64,000 bases of DNA from Bacteroidota bacterium (lineage in GTDB: Bacteria > Bacteroidota > Bacteroidia > B-17B0 > Aurantibacillaceae), in the NCBI GenBank assembly GCA_016711805.1, contig JADJSH010000012.1, forward strand, positions 84,975 through 148,974, written 5' to 3'. Numbering within the stretch: position 1 is the first letter of the stretch; each line of letters opens with the position of its first letter. Positions 8,976 through 16,984 of the stretch are shown piece after piece. Below the pieces are notes generated by a model, which saw only the letters and a program-made list of their open reading frames with translations, searched no databases and was not told the DNA's origin. A program made the position numbers and the translations under genes.

Positions 8976-9593
8976 ATGCATATAGCAATTGCCGGTAATA
9001 TCGGTTCAGGAAAAACAACATTAACATCGTTACTAGCCAAGCACTATAAGTGGACTCCTCATTACGAGGATGCCGATGATAACCCTTATTTGAACGATTT
9101 TTATGACGATATGCAGCGTTGGTCGTTTAATTTACAGGTATATTTCTTAAATTCTCGTTTCGGTCAAGTTCAAGAAATTAGACAAGGCAAACAAAAAGTT
9201 GTTCAGGATAGAACAATTTATGAGGATGCGTACATTTTTGCACCAAATTTGCATGCGATGGGTTTAATGACAACCCGCGATTACGAAAACTATTTTAGTT
9301 TATTTAAATTAATGGATAGTTTAGTAAAAGCACCAGATTTAATTATTTATTTAAGAGCTTCCGTTCCTACATTAGTTAAACAAATACAAAAACGTGGCAG
9401 AGATTATGAAAACTCTATTCGTTTAGATTATTTGAAAAGATTAAATGAAAGATATGAAGCTTGGATTACAACATACGAAGGCGGTAAATTATTAATTGTA
9501 GATATTGACGAGATTAATTTTTCTGAAAGTAAAGAAGACTTAGGAAAAGTAATTAGAATGATAGATGCAGAAGTAAATGGTTTATTTAAATAA
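8976..9593 (+). CDS. Deoxynucleoside kinase
   Basis: This 205-residue protein matches the bacterial dGK/dAK family that salvages deoxynucleosides. The P-loop GNIGSGKTT is at residues 7-15, the ED pair of the nucleoside-binding region lies in HYEDADDNPY, the DRT motif lies in VQDRTIYEDAYIFA, and the arginine-rich lid is RASVPTLVKQIQKRGRDYE. The deoxynucleoside preferred cannot be read from sequence. The upstream 107 bases are very AT-rich. The gene directly precedes a SiaB-like kinase gene. Confidence 0.9.
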   Translation: MHIAIAGNIGSGKTTLTSLLAKHYKWTPHYEDADDNPYLNDFYDDMQRWSFNLQVYFLNSRFGQVQEIRQGKQKVVQDRTIYEDAYIFAPNLHAMGLMTTRDYENYFSLFKLMDSLVKAPDLIIYLRASVPTLVKQIQKRGRDYENSIRLDYLKRLNERYEAWITTYEGGKLLIVDIDEINFSESKEDLGKVIRMIDAEVNGLFK

Positions 9594-9599
9594 TAGATT

Positions 9600-10175
9600 T
9601 TGAGCGATAACTCACATAGCGAAAAAGAATTTGTTCAACAACAATATGAACAAATGTTGCAAGCTCACCAGCAAGATGAAACTGTTTTGGTTTCACATTA
9701 TGGTGAGTTGTCTCAAAGCGTTATATCTAATTTAGAAGGAAACGTTGAAGAGAAAATTACATCTTTAGATATTTCAAAAGGGCCAATCAAAAAAATATTC
9801 TTTATCAGTGTCGAAACATTGCAAAACATGTTACTTCATGGGCAAAAGAATAACCAAGGCGAACAGCATAATTTCTTCATATTAGTTAAGAATGGAGAAA
9901 ACTTAAAAGTTATTTCTTCAAATTTAGTAGCTAATTCTTCTATTCCAGCTTTAGAAAAACAAATCAATACAATCAATTCGTTTGATGATGAAAAAGCATT
10001 AAAAGCGTATTATTTAGAGCATTTAGAAAATAATACCATGAGCGATAAAGGTGGTGCTGGCTTAGGCTTTATCACTATCGGTATGAAGAGTGGAAATAAA
10101 TTAAAAGTTGATTTCAAAAAAATTAACGATCAATTTTCCTTGTTTACTTTAACTTCTGCAGTTAACTTAAGCTAA
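9600..10175 (+). CDS. SiaB-like protein kinase (histidine-kinase-type ATPase fold, DUF6272)
   Basis: This encodes 191 residues starting with TTG at 9600, six bases after the deoxynucleoside kinase gene, so it is probably cotranscribed. It has a GHKL-like ATP-binding pattern: an N-box-like ETLQNMLLHG (residues 72-81) and a glycine box GGAGLGFITIG (151-161). This is the arrangement of SiaB, which phosphorylates the STAS-like protein SiaC in Pseudomonas and is opposed by a PP2C-type phosphatase. No siaC or phosphatase gene is adjacent. A partner-switching role is inferred from the family only. Confidence 0.7.
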   Translation: MSDNSHSEKEFVQQQYEQMLQAHQQDETVLVSHYGELSQSVISNLEGNVEEKITSLDISKGPIKKIFFISVETLQNMLLHGQKNNQGEQHNFFILVKNGENLKVISSNLVANSSIPALEKQINTINSFDDEKALKAYYLEHLENNTMSDKGGAGLGFITIGMKSGNKLKVDFKKINDQFSLFTLTSAVNLS

Positions 10176-11351
10176 TTTTTTTACCGAATAATTTCCTGAG
10201 GTTCCTTCTATTAAATTAATTCCTGAATTTCTATTTTTTTCTATTAATCCAAATTTGTTTTCTATTCCCAAAAATTGCGCTCCATTAAAGGTTGCTGCTT
10301 GCAATAAAAGCTCTACTGAAATAGTTAGTTGATATTTTAAAATGATGTTTATTTCATCAATAATTGATAGTTGTGAATTACTTGCCAGACTGTCTGTTCC
10401 TATTGTAAGTTGGCAATTAGTTGAATGAAGTAAGGCAATATCGGGCAATGTGTTTTCTATATATAAATTGGCATTTGGGCATAAACACCAATATAAATGC
10501 GAATGTGTTTTTTGTGCGTTTTCAATATCATCTTTATTAGTAAATGTATTATGAACTAAAAGCGTATTTATTTTTGAATTAAAAGAAGAAATAATGGCTT
10601 GAAGACTACTTTTTCCTGTTGCTTTAAAATAATCTATTGGAACGTTTATAGTATCGTATAATCTTAAATAATCTCCCGATTTAGAATTAAAAAAATCATT
10701 CTCGGCATTACTTTCTTGATTATGGATACTGGTAGGTTTATTTAATGTACTGCAATCTTCTGATATTTTTTTTATCAATTCCAATGATGCGCTGTAAGGC
10801 GCGTGCGGAGCTAGAGATGCTGATAATTGTGCTTTTGAAAATTCAGACAATAAGCGTTTTCCTACATCAAAAACTAAATCAGCACGCTCTGGGTTTAATG
10901 CAATTAACTCAACAAAGGTGTGATAAAATAAATCAGATTGTTTTTTTGCTTCAATAGATACGTTTGTATTGCTTATGTCTCCAACTGCTACAATACCTTG
11001 CTCACGCATTTCTCTATCAGCTTGCCTCATTGCTTCTAGCTGAGCTTCTGGAGATTGATTATTTCGATTTTTAATAACTGATAAGCCAAAATCTACAATA
11101 CCTGTATGTTGCTTTATAACGTTTTTTAAATGACTTAATTCTAAATGACAGTGCGTATTAATAAATCCAGGCGTAATAATGCCTTTAAAATGTTCTACAT
11201 TGCTTTTTTCTATAGAATCTAAAGTTGTTATATCGCTAATTGTATTCATATCATCTAATACCAAAACGGTATGAGATGGGAAGAATCCTTTTCCTGAAAA
11301 AATCTGGTCGGCAGTAATGTAGCGCATGACCAAATTTAAGAACTTATTCAT
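10167..11351 (-). CDS. Amidohydrolase family protein, candidate aminofutalosine deaminase
   Basis: This is a 394-residue metal-dependent deaminase of the amidohydrolase superfamily. Metal and catalytic residues are all visible: H67 and H69 (NTHCHLE), H183 (APHAPYS), H210 and E213 (HNQES), H267 and D320 (TIGTDS). The cytosine/adenosine-deaminase-like branch includes enzymes that convert aminofutalosine to futalosine. mqnB, 4 kb away, uses futalosine, so such a deaminase should exist in the genome; this gene is the best candidate in the window, but the substrate is inferred. Its 3' end overlaps the SiaB-like gene tail to tail by nine bases, and it is divergent from rlmN. Confidence 0.8.
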   Translation of the reverse strand: MNKFLNLVMRYITADQIFSGKGFFPSHTVLVLDDMNTISDITTLDSIEKSNVEHFKGIITPGFINTHCHLELSHLKNVIKQHTGIVDFGLSVIKNRNNQSPEAQLEAMRQADREMREQGIVAVGDISNTNVSIEAKKQSDLFYHTFVELIALNPERADLVFDVGKRLLSEFSKAQLSASLAPHAPYSASLELIKKISEDCSTLNKPTSIHNQESNAENDFFNSKSGDYLRLYDTINVPIDYFKATGKSSLQAIISSFNSKINTLLVHNTFTNKDDIENAQKTHSHLYWCLCPNANLYIENTLPDIALLHSTNCQLTIGTDSLASNSQLSIIDEINIILKYQLTISVELLLQAATFNGAQFLGIENKFGLIEKNRNSGINLIEGTSGNYSVKKLA

Positions 11352-11384
11352 CTAAAATGATGCGTCTTTTTAAGTATTTATAGA

Positions 11385-11392
11385 TAACTTTG
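11385..11392 (+). promoter_or_regulatory. -7 box of rlmN
   Basis: TAACTTTG matches the consensus and ends eight bases before the ATG at 11401, implying an almost leaderless transcript. Confidence 0.55.
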
Positions 11393-11400
11393 TAAAACGG

Positions 11401-12465
11401 ATGACATCAACCAAAAAAGATATACGCGCCTTAAGCGAAGCACAAATTATAGATATCCTAAAAGAAAAAGGAGAGGCTAAATTTCGTGCTAAACAAATTT
11501 ATGAGTGGCTTTGGAAAAAAACAGCTCATAGCTTCGATGATATGTCTAATTTATCCAAACCATTACGCGATTGGTTAAACGAAACTTTTGTAATTAATGC
11601 GGTTACGGTTAGTGACATGCAAGTGAGTAACGATAAAACCATTAAATGTGCTATGAAATTAGCAGATGGTAATGTGGTAGAAAGTGTTTTAATTCCAACA
11701 AAGTCACGCATGACAGCTTGTATTTCATCGCAAGTGGGTTGTAGTTTAACTTGTAAGTTTTGCGCAACAGGTAAATTGAAGCGTTTACGTAATTTGAATG
11801 CTGATGAAATATATGATCAAGTGGCCTTAGTAAAGAATTTAGCAGAAACAAAATATAATCAAGCGCTTACTAATATTGTATATATGGGTATGGGTGAACC
11901 TTTGTTAAATTATGCGGAAACCATTCGTTCGGTTGATAGAATAACATCACCAGATGGTTTAGGCATGAGTCCTTCTCGTATTACAGTGAGTACAGCTGGT
12001 ATTGCTAAAATGATTATGAAGTTGGGCGATGATCAAGTGAAGTTTAATTTAGCTTTATCACTACATGCAGCTAATGATGAAAAGAGAAATCACATCATGC
12101 CAATTAATGAATCTAATTCATTAGATAATTTAGAAGAAGCTCTGAATTATTTTTATGAAAAAACCGGTTCACGCGTAACCTTTGAATATATTGTGTTCAA
12201 AGATTTTAATGATGGTATTATTGATGCACGTGAGCTAGGAGACTTTTGTAAAAAGACAACTGCCAAAGTAAATATCATCGAATATAATCCTATTGATGAT
12301 GGTGAGTTCAAGCAAACAACTCCAGAACGATTAGAAGCTTTTGTAAAACATTTAGAAGGAAGAGGAATTATTGTAAACGTTCGCAGAAGTAGAGGAAAAG
12401 ATATTGATGCAGCTTGCGGGCAATTAGTCAATAAGAATAAATCAACGGTTCAAGTGTTTAAATAA
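11401..12465 (+). CDS. rlmN: Dual-specificity 23S rRNA A2503/tRNA A37 C2-methyltransferase RlmN
   Basis: This is a 354-residue radical SAM methyltransferase. The cluster-binding motif CSLTCKFCATG (CxxxCxxC) lies near residue 115, followed by the family signature NIVYMGMGEPLLN. The C-terminal cysteine in IDAACGQL corresponds to the methyl-carrying Cys. It methylates C2 of A2503 in 23S rRNA and A37 in some tRNAs. The stop is immediately followed by the lepB ATG with no gap, so the two are cotranscribed. Confidence 0.97.
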   Translation: MTSTKKDIRALSEAQIIDILKEKGEAKFRAKQIYEWLWKKTAHSFDDMSNLSKPLRDWLNETFVINAVTVSDMQVSNDKTIKCAMKLADGNVVESVLIPTKSRMTACISSQVGCSLTCKFCATGKLKRLRNLNADEIYDQVALVKNLAETKYNQALTNIVYMGMGEPLLNYAETIRSVDRITSPDGLGMSPSRITVSTAGIAKMIMKLGDDQVKFNLALSLHAANDEKRNHIMPINESNSLDNLEEALNYFYEKTGSRVTFEYIVFKDFNDGIIDARELGDFCKKTTAKVNIIEYNPIDDGEFKQTTPERLEAFVKHLEGRGIIVNVRRSRGKDIDAACGQLVNKNKSTVQVFK

Positions 12466-13506
12466 ATGAAAAAGTATATACCAACCAAACAATCAATCAT
12501 CGAGTGGTTTAAGGCCATTGGTATTTCGTTTGTGTGTGTATTAATGATTCGTACTTTTTTATTCGAAATTTCACCTGTAGGTTCTCCATCAATGGAAAAA
12601 TCGCTGATGACAGGGGATTATATGTTTATCAATAAATTATCTTACGGACCACGTTTATTAAAAACACTTTTTAGTATTCCATTTATCAATCAAAGTTATT
12701 ATTCGGATGTGGTTTCGTTGCCTTACATGCGATTATTTGGAAGTCCTGATGTGGAAAGGAATGAAGTGGTTGTTTTTAATTATCCAATGGAAGATGAATT
12801 TCCGGTAGATCATAGAACCTATTTTGTAAAACGTTGCGTAGCCCTACCTGGCGATAGTTTTAAAATAGTTGATGGTTTAGTTTATGTGAATAATAAACTA
12901 ATGGATGACGAGAATAGTTTACAATTTAACTACCACTTAAAATCGGATAAAGTTTTAGATTCAGTGTTTACATCTCAATACAACTTGGTTGAGGGAGGAA
13001 AAATATCTGACAATAATGATTATTCATTTACACTTACAAAGTCATTGGCAGATACTTTACGAAGCAAAACATTTATTACTGAAATTCAAAAAAACAATGA
13101 GAAAAAGGAAATGTGGGATGAATTTGTATTCCCATTTAACGCTCACTATAAATGGAATGTAGATAATTATGGTTCTTTAAAAATTCCCTCTAAAGGTGAT
13201 ACCGTAAAATTAGATTCTGTGAATCTATGTATCTATGAAAGAATTATTTCTGCTTACGAAGGCAATACATTAGAATTGAAAAGTGATAGCATTTTTATAA
13301 ATGGCGAATATAAAACGAGTTATGTGATTAAACAGAACTATTATTTTATGATGGGCGATAATCGCCATAACTCGCAAGATAGTCGCCATTGGGGATTTGT
13401 ACCCGAAGATCATATCATAGGAAAAGCAACACGTATTATTTTTTCTAATGATAAATTATACCACAAAGGTATAAGGTGGGATAGATTATTTCAAGGCATA
13501 AAATAA
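12466..13506 (+). CDS. lepB: Signal peptidase I
   Basis: This 346-residue membrane protease removes signal peptides from secreted proteins. One transmembrane helix lies at about residues 17-34. The catalytic serine is S42 in GSPSMEKSL and the general base is K122 in YFVKRCVALPGDS. The conserved GDNRHNSQDSRHWGFV box lies near residue 295. Compared with Escherichia coli it lacks a second N-terminal helix and has an insertion between boxes, as is usual in Bacteroidota. It directly abuts rlmN. Confidence 0.95.
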   Translation: MKKYIPTKQSIIEWFKAIGISFVCVLMIRTFLFEISPVGSPSMEKSLMTGDYMFINKLSYGPRLLKTLFSIPFINQSYYSDVVSLPYMRLFGSPDVERNEVVVFNYPMEDEFPVDHRTYFVKRCVALPGDSFKIVDGLVYVNNKLMDDENSLQFNYHLKSDKVLDSVFTSQYNLVEGGKISDNNDYSFTLTKSLADTLRSKTFITEIQKNNEKKEMWDEFVFPFNAHYKWNVDNYGSLKIPSKGDTVKLDSVNLCIYERIISAYEGNTLELKSDSIFINGEYKTSYVIKQNYYFMMGDNRHNSQDSRHWGFVPEDHIIGKATRIIFSNDKLYHKGIRWDRLFQGIK

Positions 13507-13507
13507 G

Positions 13508-14101
13508 ATGAAAACGGTTTTATTGTCAACAGCTTATTTGCCTAATGTTCATTATCTTTCTCAAGTAATTAACTGCGACACTATTGTTATTGAAAAACAC
13601 GAAAACTTCGTCAAACAAACCTACCGCAACCGCTGCGATATTGTAACGGCTAATGGCAAGTTAAGTTTAAGTATTCCATTAATTAAACAAGCTGACAAAG
13701 AACTGATTTCTGACAAAAAAATTTCTTATGCCGAAGATTGGCGAAAACAACATTGGCGAACTATAGTAAGTGCTTATAAAAATTCACCGTACTTTGAGTT
13801 TTTTGAAGATGAGTTTAAACCATTCTACGAAAACCAATTTGAGTTTTTATTAGATTACAATACACAGTTGTTACAAACTATATTGCATATTCTTCGAGTA
13901 AAAAAACAAATAAAATTCACTCAAACTTTTGAATTGAATCCATCGCAAGTATTTGATTTCAGAAGTTTATCTGACATACAAAAAAGCGATACTGTTATAA
14001 AGCCCTACTATCAGGTATTTGCTGATAAATTGGGCTTTACTCCAAATGTAAGTTGTTTAGATGCGTTGTTTAGCGTAGGGTTAGAAACGAAAGATCTATA
14101 A
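13508..14101 (+). CDS. WbqC family protein
   Basis: This 197-residue protein has the family opening STAYLPNVHYLSQV, the segment FVKQTYRNRCDIV, and the WRKQHWRT and SPYFEFFED motifs. WbqC proteins are often near glycan or modified-nucleoside genes, but their reaction is not established. It starts one base after the lepB stop and is therefore probably in the rlmN-lepB operon. Confidence 0.85.
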   Translation: MKTVLLSTAYLPNVHYLSQVINCDTIVIEKHENFVKQTYRNRCDIVTANGKLSLSIPLIKQADKELISDKKISYAEDWRKQHWRTIVSAYKNSPYFEFFEDEFKPFYENQFEFLLDYNTQLLQTILHILRVKKQIKFTQTFELNPSQVFDFRSLSDIQKSDTVIKPYYQVFADKLGFTPNVSCLDALFSVGLETKDL

Positions 14102-14120
14102 AGTGTTAATTGTCAAATCT

Positions 14121-14171
14121 GTAGTCGAGATGCTTTATATTGTTCTCATCTACGCTCGAATAGTCAGGCAT
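14121..14171. repeat. Degenerate dispersed repeat of the GTCGAGATG...CATCTcgacTGCGCTCGA type
   Basis: The imperfect inverted repeat AGTCGAGATG ... CATCTACGCTCGA lies between the convergent wbqC-like and folE genes. Similar palindromic units are scattered through intergenic regions of many Bacteroidota. It may also act as a weak bidirectional terminator. Recognition is from memory of the pattern. Confidence 0.5.
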
Positions 14172-14186
14172 TAAAGGGAAGAGTGA

Positions 14187-14813
14187 TTAATGCAACTTTG
14201 CACTTATCAAACTAATAAATTCTTTTCGAGTCGTATCTTTTAAAAATTCACCCGTAAAGGCAGAAGTTGTTGTAGCACTATTTTGCTTTTGTATGCCACG
14301 CATTTGCATACATAAGTGAGAACATTCAATCACTACAGCAACGCCGTGTGGATTTAATGTTTCTTGAATGCAATCTCTAATTTCATTGGTTAAACGTTCT
14401 TGTACTTGCAGTCTGCGAGCAAAGGCATCAACTACACGTGGCAATTTACTTAATCCAACAATATGTCCGTTTGGAATGTATGCAATATGTGCTTTACCAA
14501 AAAATGGTAATAAATGATGTTCACATAAACTGTATACTTCAATGTCTTTTACAATTACCATTTGGCTATAATCCTCTTTAAACATAGCCGAGCGTAAAAT
14601 TTCAGCTGGATTTAAATCATATCCTTGTGTTAAAAATTGCATGGCTTTAGCTGCTCTCACAGGTGTTTTTAGTAAGCCTTCGCGAGTTGGATTTTCACCA
14701 ACATCGTCCAAAATATTTTTATACATATCAGAAATCGAATCAACTAACTTGTCGTTGTATTGATCAATTTTTTTGTAACCAGTTATGTCGTGTTCAAATT
14801 CTTCGTTTAGCAT
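14187..14813 (-). CDS. folE: GTP cyclohydrolase I FolE
   Basis: This 208-residue enzyme opens and recyclises GTP to 7,8-dihydroneopterin triphosphate. The zinc ligands are visible in YSLCEHHLLPFFG and CSHLCMQMRG, and the substrate loop HIVGLSKLPRVVDAFARRLQ and QKQNSATTTS are conserved. It lies 40 bases downstream of queD on the same strand, which uses its product, so the pair likely forms an operon for queuosine and/or folate/pterin synthesis. Confidence 0.97.
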   Translation of the reverse strand: MLNEEFEHDITGYKKIDQYNDKLVDSISDMYKNILDDVGENPTREGLLKTPVRAAKAMQFLTQGYDLNPAEILRSAMFKEDYSQMVIVKDIEVYSLCEHHLLPFFGKAHIAYIPNGHIVGLSKLPRVVDAFARRLQVQERLTNEIRDCIQETLNPHGVAVVIECSHLCMQMRGIQKQNSATTTSAFTGEFLKDTTRKEFISLISAKLH

Positions 14814-14853
14814 GTTTTAGTTTTTTAGGATAACAACAGAAATCAACAAAAGT

Positions 14854-15264
14854 TTATTCTCCAAAATATTCAACGTAATTACTATCGGTTTCGTACAATT
14901 TAATACCATGTAAAGCAGCACCCATTTCTTTGATTTTAGGTGCTAAAATGTTCCATATAAAAATCGCTACATTTTCGGTAGAAGGCATAATAGGCATTCC
15001 CTTTACATCCATGTTTAGGTTTTTATGATCTAAAACTTCCGTTACATCTGTTCTTATCAAAGTACTTAAATCTTTTAAGTTCACTACAAAGCCAGTATCG
15101 GGATTAATTTCTCCTTTTACAGTAACAAATAGTTCGTAGTTATGTCCATGCCAGTTTTTGTTGGCGCATTTGCCAAAAGTGGCATTATTTTGTTCTTCAC
15201 TCCAAGCCGGATTAAATAATTTGTGTGCGGCGTTAAAATGTTCTTTGCGGGTAATATAAATCAT
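14854..15264 (-). CDS. queD: 6-carboxytetrahydropterin synthase / PTPS-like QueD
   Basis: This 136-residue protein has the three zinc histidines in FNAAHKLF and NWHGHNYE, the catalytic cysteine in FGKCANKNWHGHNY, and a conserved DHKNLN. Such enzymes turn dihydroneopterin triphosphate into 6-carboxytetrahydropterin, the first committed step to preQ0 and queuosine. PTPS activity is the alternative. The neighbouring folE supplies the substrate. Confidence 0.92.
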   Translation of the reverse strand: MIYITRKEHFNAAHKLFNPAWSEEQNNATFGKCANKNWHGHNYELFVTVKGEINPDTGFVVNLKDLSTLIRTDVTEVLDHKNLNMDVKGMPIMPSTENVAIFIWNILAPKIKEMGAALHGIKLYETDSNYVEYFGE

Positions 15265-15298
15265 AGTAAATTAACGGTTGTAAAAATACTAATTATAA

Positions 15299-16024
15299 AT
15301 GAACATTTTAGTCGTATCAGCCACAGAATTTGAAGTAAAACCTTTGCTTGATTTTCTTGGAATTGCCTTACCAACAGTTGGCATAAACAATGCAAATATT
15401 GATTTTGAGGATAAAGATATTCAAGTGCTGATTACTGGAATTGGCATGGTAAATACAGCTTTTATGGTTGGAAGGCATTCTTTAAATCACTATGATTTGG
15501 TAGTTAATGCAGGAGTATGTGGTGCTTTTGATAAAAAACTTGAATTAGGCCAAATAGTAAATATTACAGAAGATATTTTGAGTGAAATGGGTGCAGAGGA
15601 TGGAGATAATTTTTTGACTTACAATCAAATGAATCTTCCAGGAGAGTATATTTATTCTGGGAGCTACAAAGACTCTTATTTAATGGTAGACCTTTTAAAA
15701 AAGGTAAAAGGCATTACTGTTAATACGGTTCACGGTAATGAAACCAATATTAAAAAAGTTAAACAACTTTATGATCCTGATATAGAAAGCATGGAAGGTG
15801 CTGCGTTTTTTGCAGCATCCATCAATTCAGGAATAAATTATTCTCAGGTTAAAATAAAAACAGAAGAAATAACAAGGCCTATTTCTTATCCGCATAGTGC
15901 AAACATTATCCAAATACGAGCGATTTCAAATTATGTGGAGAAGCGAGATAAAGAGAAATGGCAAATGCCTTTGGCTATAAAAAACTTAAATGATTTTTTA
16001 ATAACATTTATTAAGAATGTATAG
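15299..16024 (+). CDS. mqnB: Futalosine hydrolase MqnB
   Basis: This is a 241-residue phosphorylase-fold nucleosidase. The N-terminal pattern MNILVVSATEFEVKPLLDFL, the GVCGAFD glycine segment and ESMEGAAFF (nucleoside recognition) fit the futalosine hydrolase branch. It releases hypoxanthine from futalosine to give dehypoxanthine futalosine. mqnD follows 43 bases downstream with its own -7 box, and mqnC lies 4.5 kb away on the same strand. The assignment over other nucleosidases rests on that context together with sequence. Confidence 0.88.
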   Translation: MNILVVSATEFEVKPLLDFLGIALPTVGINNANIDFEDKDIQVLITGIGMVNTAFMVGRHSLNHYDLVVNAGVCGAFDKKLELGQIVNITEDILSEMGAEDGDNFLTYNQMNLPGEYIYSGSYKDSYLMVDLLKKVKGITVNTVHGNETNIKKVKQLYDPDIESMEGAAFFAASINSGINYSQVKIKTEEITRPISYPHSANIIQIRAISNYVEKRDKEKWQMPLAIKNLNDFLITFIKNV

Positions 16025-16036
16025 GCTAGAAATAAT

Positions 16037-16044
16037 TACTTTTG
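16037..16044 (+). promoter_or_regulatory. -7 box of mqnD
   Basis: TACTTTTG matches TAnnTTTG and lies 23 bases before the mqnD ATG, so mqnD may be expressed independently of mqnB. Confidence 0.45.
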
Positions 16045-16067
16045 TAACACAATTCTAAAATTCACAA

Positions 16068-16898
16068 ATGAACTTCTCTCTCGGTTTTTCTCCTTGTCCC
16101 AACGATTGTTTTATTTTTGATGCCCTAGTGCATAAAAAAATCGACACCCAAGGTATTGATTTTACTATTGTGATGGAAGATGTAGAAGCCTTAAATAACA
16201 GAGCTTTTAAAGAGGAATTGGATATTACAAAATTAAGCTACCACGCCTTTTTATACTTAACCAATCAATACGCTTTATTAAATAGTGGTAGTGCTTTGGG
16301 TTTTAACTGTGGACCACTTTTAGTAAAAGATTCAAAAATCAAAATTGAAAATATCGATACAGCTAGTATTGCTATTCCTGGTAAATACACAACGGCTAAT
16401 TTTTTATTATCATTGGCATTTCCAAATGCAAAAAATAAAAAAGAAATTTTATTTAGCGATATTGAAGGAGCTGTGTTATCACATCACGTGGATGCGGGTT
16501 TGTTAATTCATGAAAACCGTTTTACTTACGAAGAAAAAGGCTTAGAAAAAATCATTGATTTAGGGGAATTTTGGGAAGGCTTAATTCATGCACCAATTCC
16601 ACTAGGAGGTATTGTGGTTAAGAGAAATGTTGATACTAAACTTCAAAAAACAATTGATGCTTTGATAAAGCAAAGTGTTGAGTTTGCTTTTGCTAATCCC
16701 GAAAGTTGTATGCCATTTGTAAAACAACATGCACAAGAAATGAGTGAAGAGGTGATGAAAAAACACATTGCTTTATACGTCAATCAATTTTCTGTTGATT
16801 TAGGAAAAATTGGCAAAAATGCTATTCAGTTATTATTTGATAAAGCCACTGAAAATGGCTTAATCGAGGGGGTAGCCCCTCAAATTTTTGTGGACTAA
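16068..16898 (+). CDS. mqnD: 1,4-dihydroxy-6-naphthoate synthase MqnD
   Basis: This 276-residue protein has a periplasmic-binding-protein fold. The family start motif is present as GFSPCPNDCFIFDAL (canonical SPCPNDTF), followed by the conserved LDITKLSYHAF and AIPGKYTTANFLL. It converts cyclic dehypoxanthine futalosine to 1,4-dihydroxy-6-naphthoate in menaquinone synthesis. It is cytosolic with no signal peptide. It sits between mqnB and the M13 protease. Confidence 0.95.
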   Translation: MNFSLGFSPCPNDCFIFDALVHKKIDTQGIDFTIVMEDVEALNNRAFKEELDITKLSYHAFLYLTNQYALLNSGSALGFNCGPLLVKDSKIKIENIDTASIAIPGKYTTANFLLSLAFPNAKNKKEILFSDIEGAVLSHHVDAGLLIHENRFTYEEKGLEKIIDLGEFWEGLIHAPIPLGGIVVKRNVDTKLQKTIDALIKQSVEFAFANPESCMPFVKQHAQEMSEEVMKKHIALYVNQFSVDLGKIGKNAIQLLFDKATENGLIEGVAPQIFVD

Positions 16899-16984
16899 TT
16901 CCGTTCATCAACTGAAATGGACGATTCATATAAAAATTGACCATTTCTTGATAAAATCCTTTTATATTTATAAAAAATACATTT

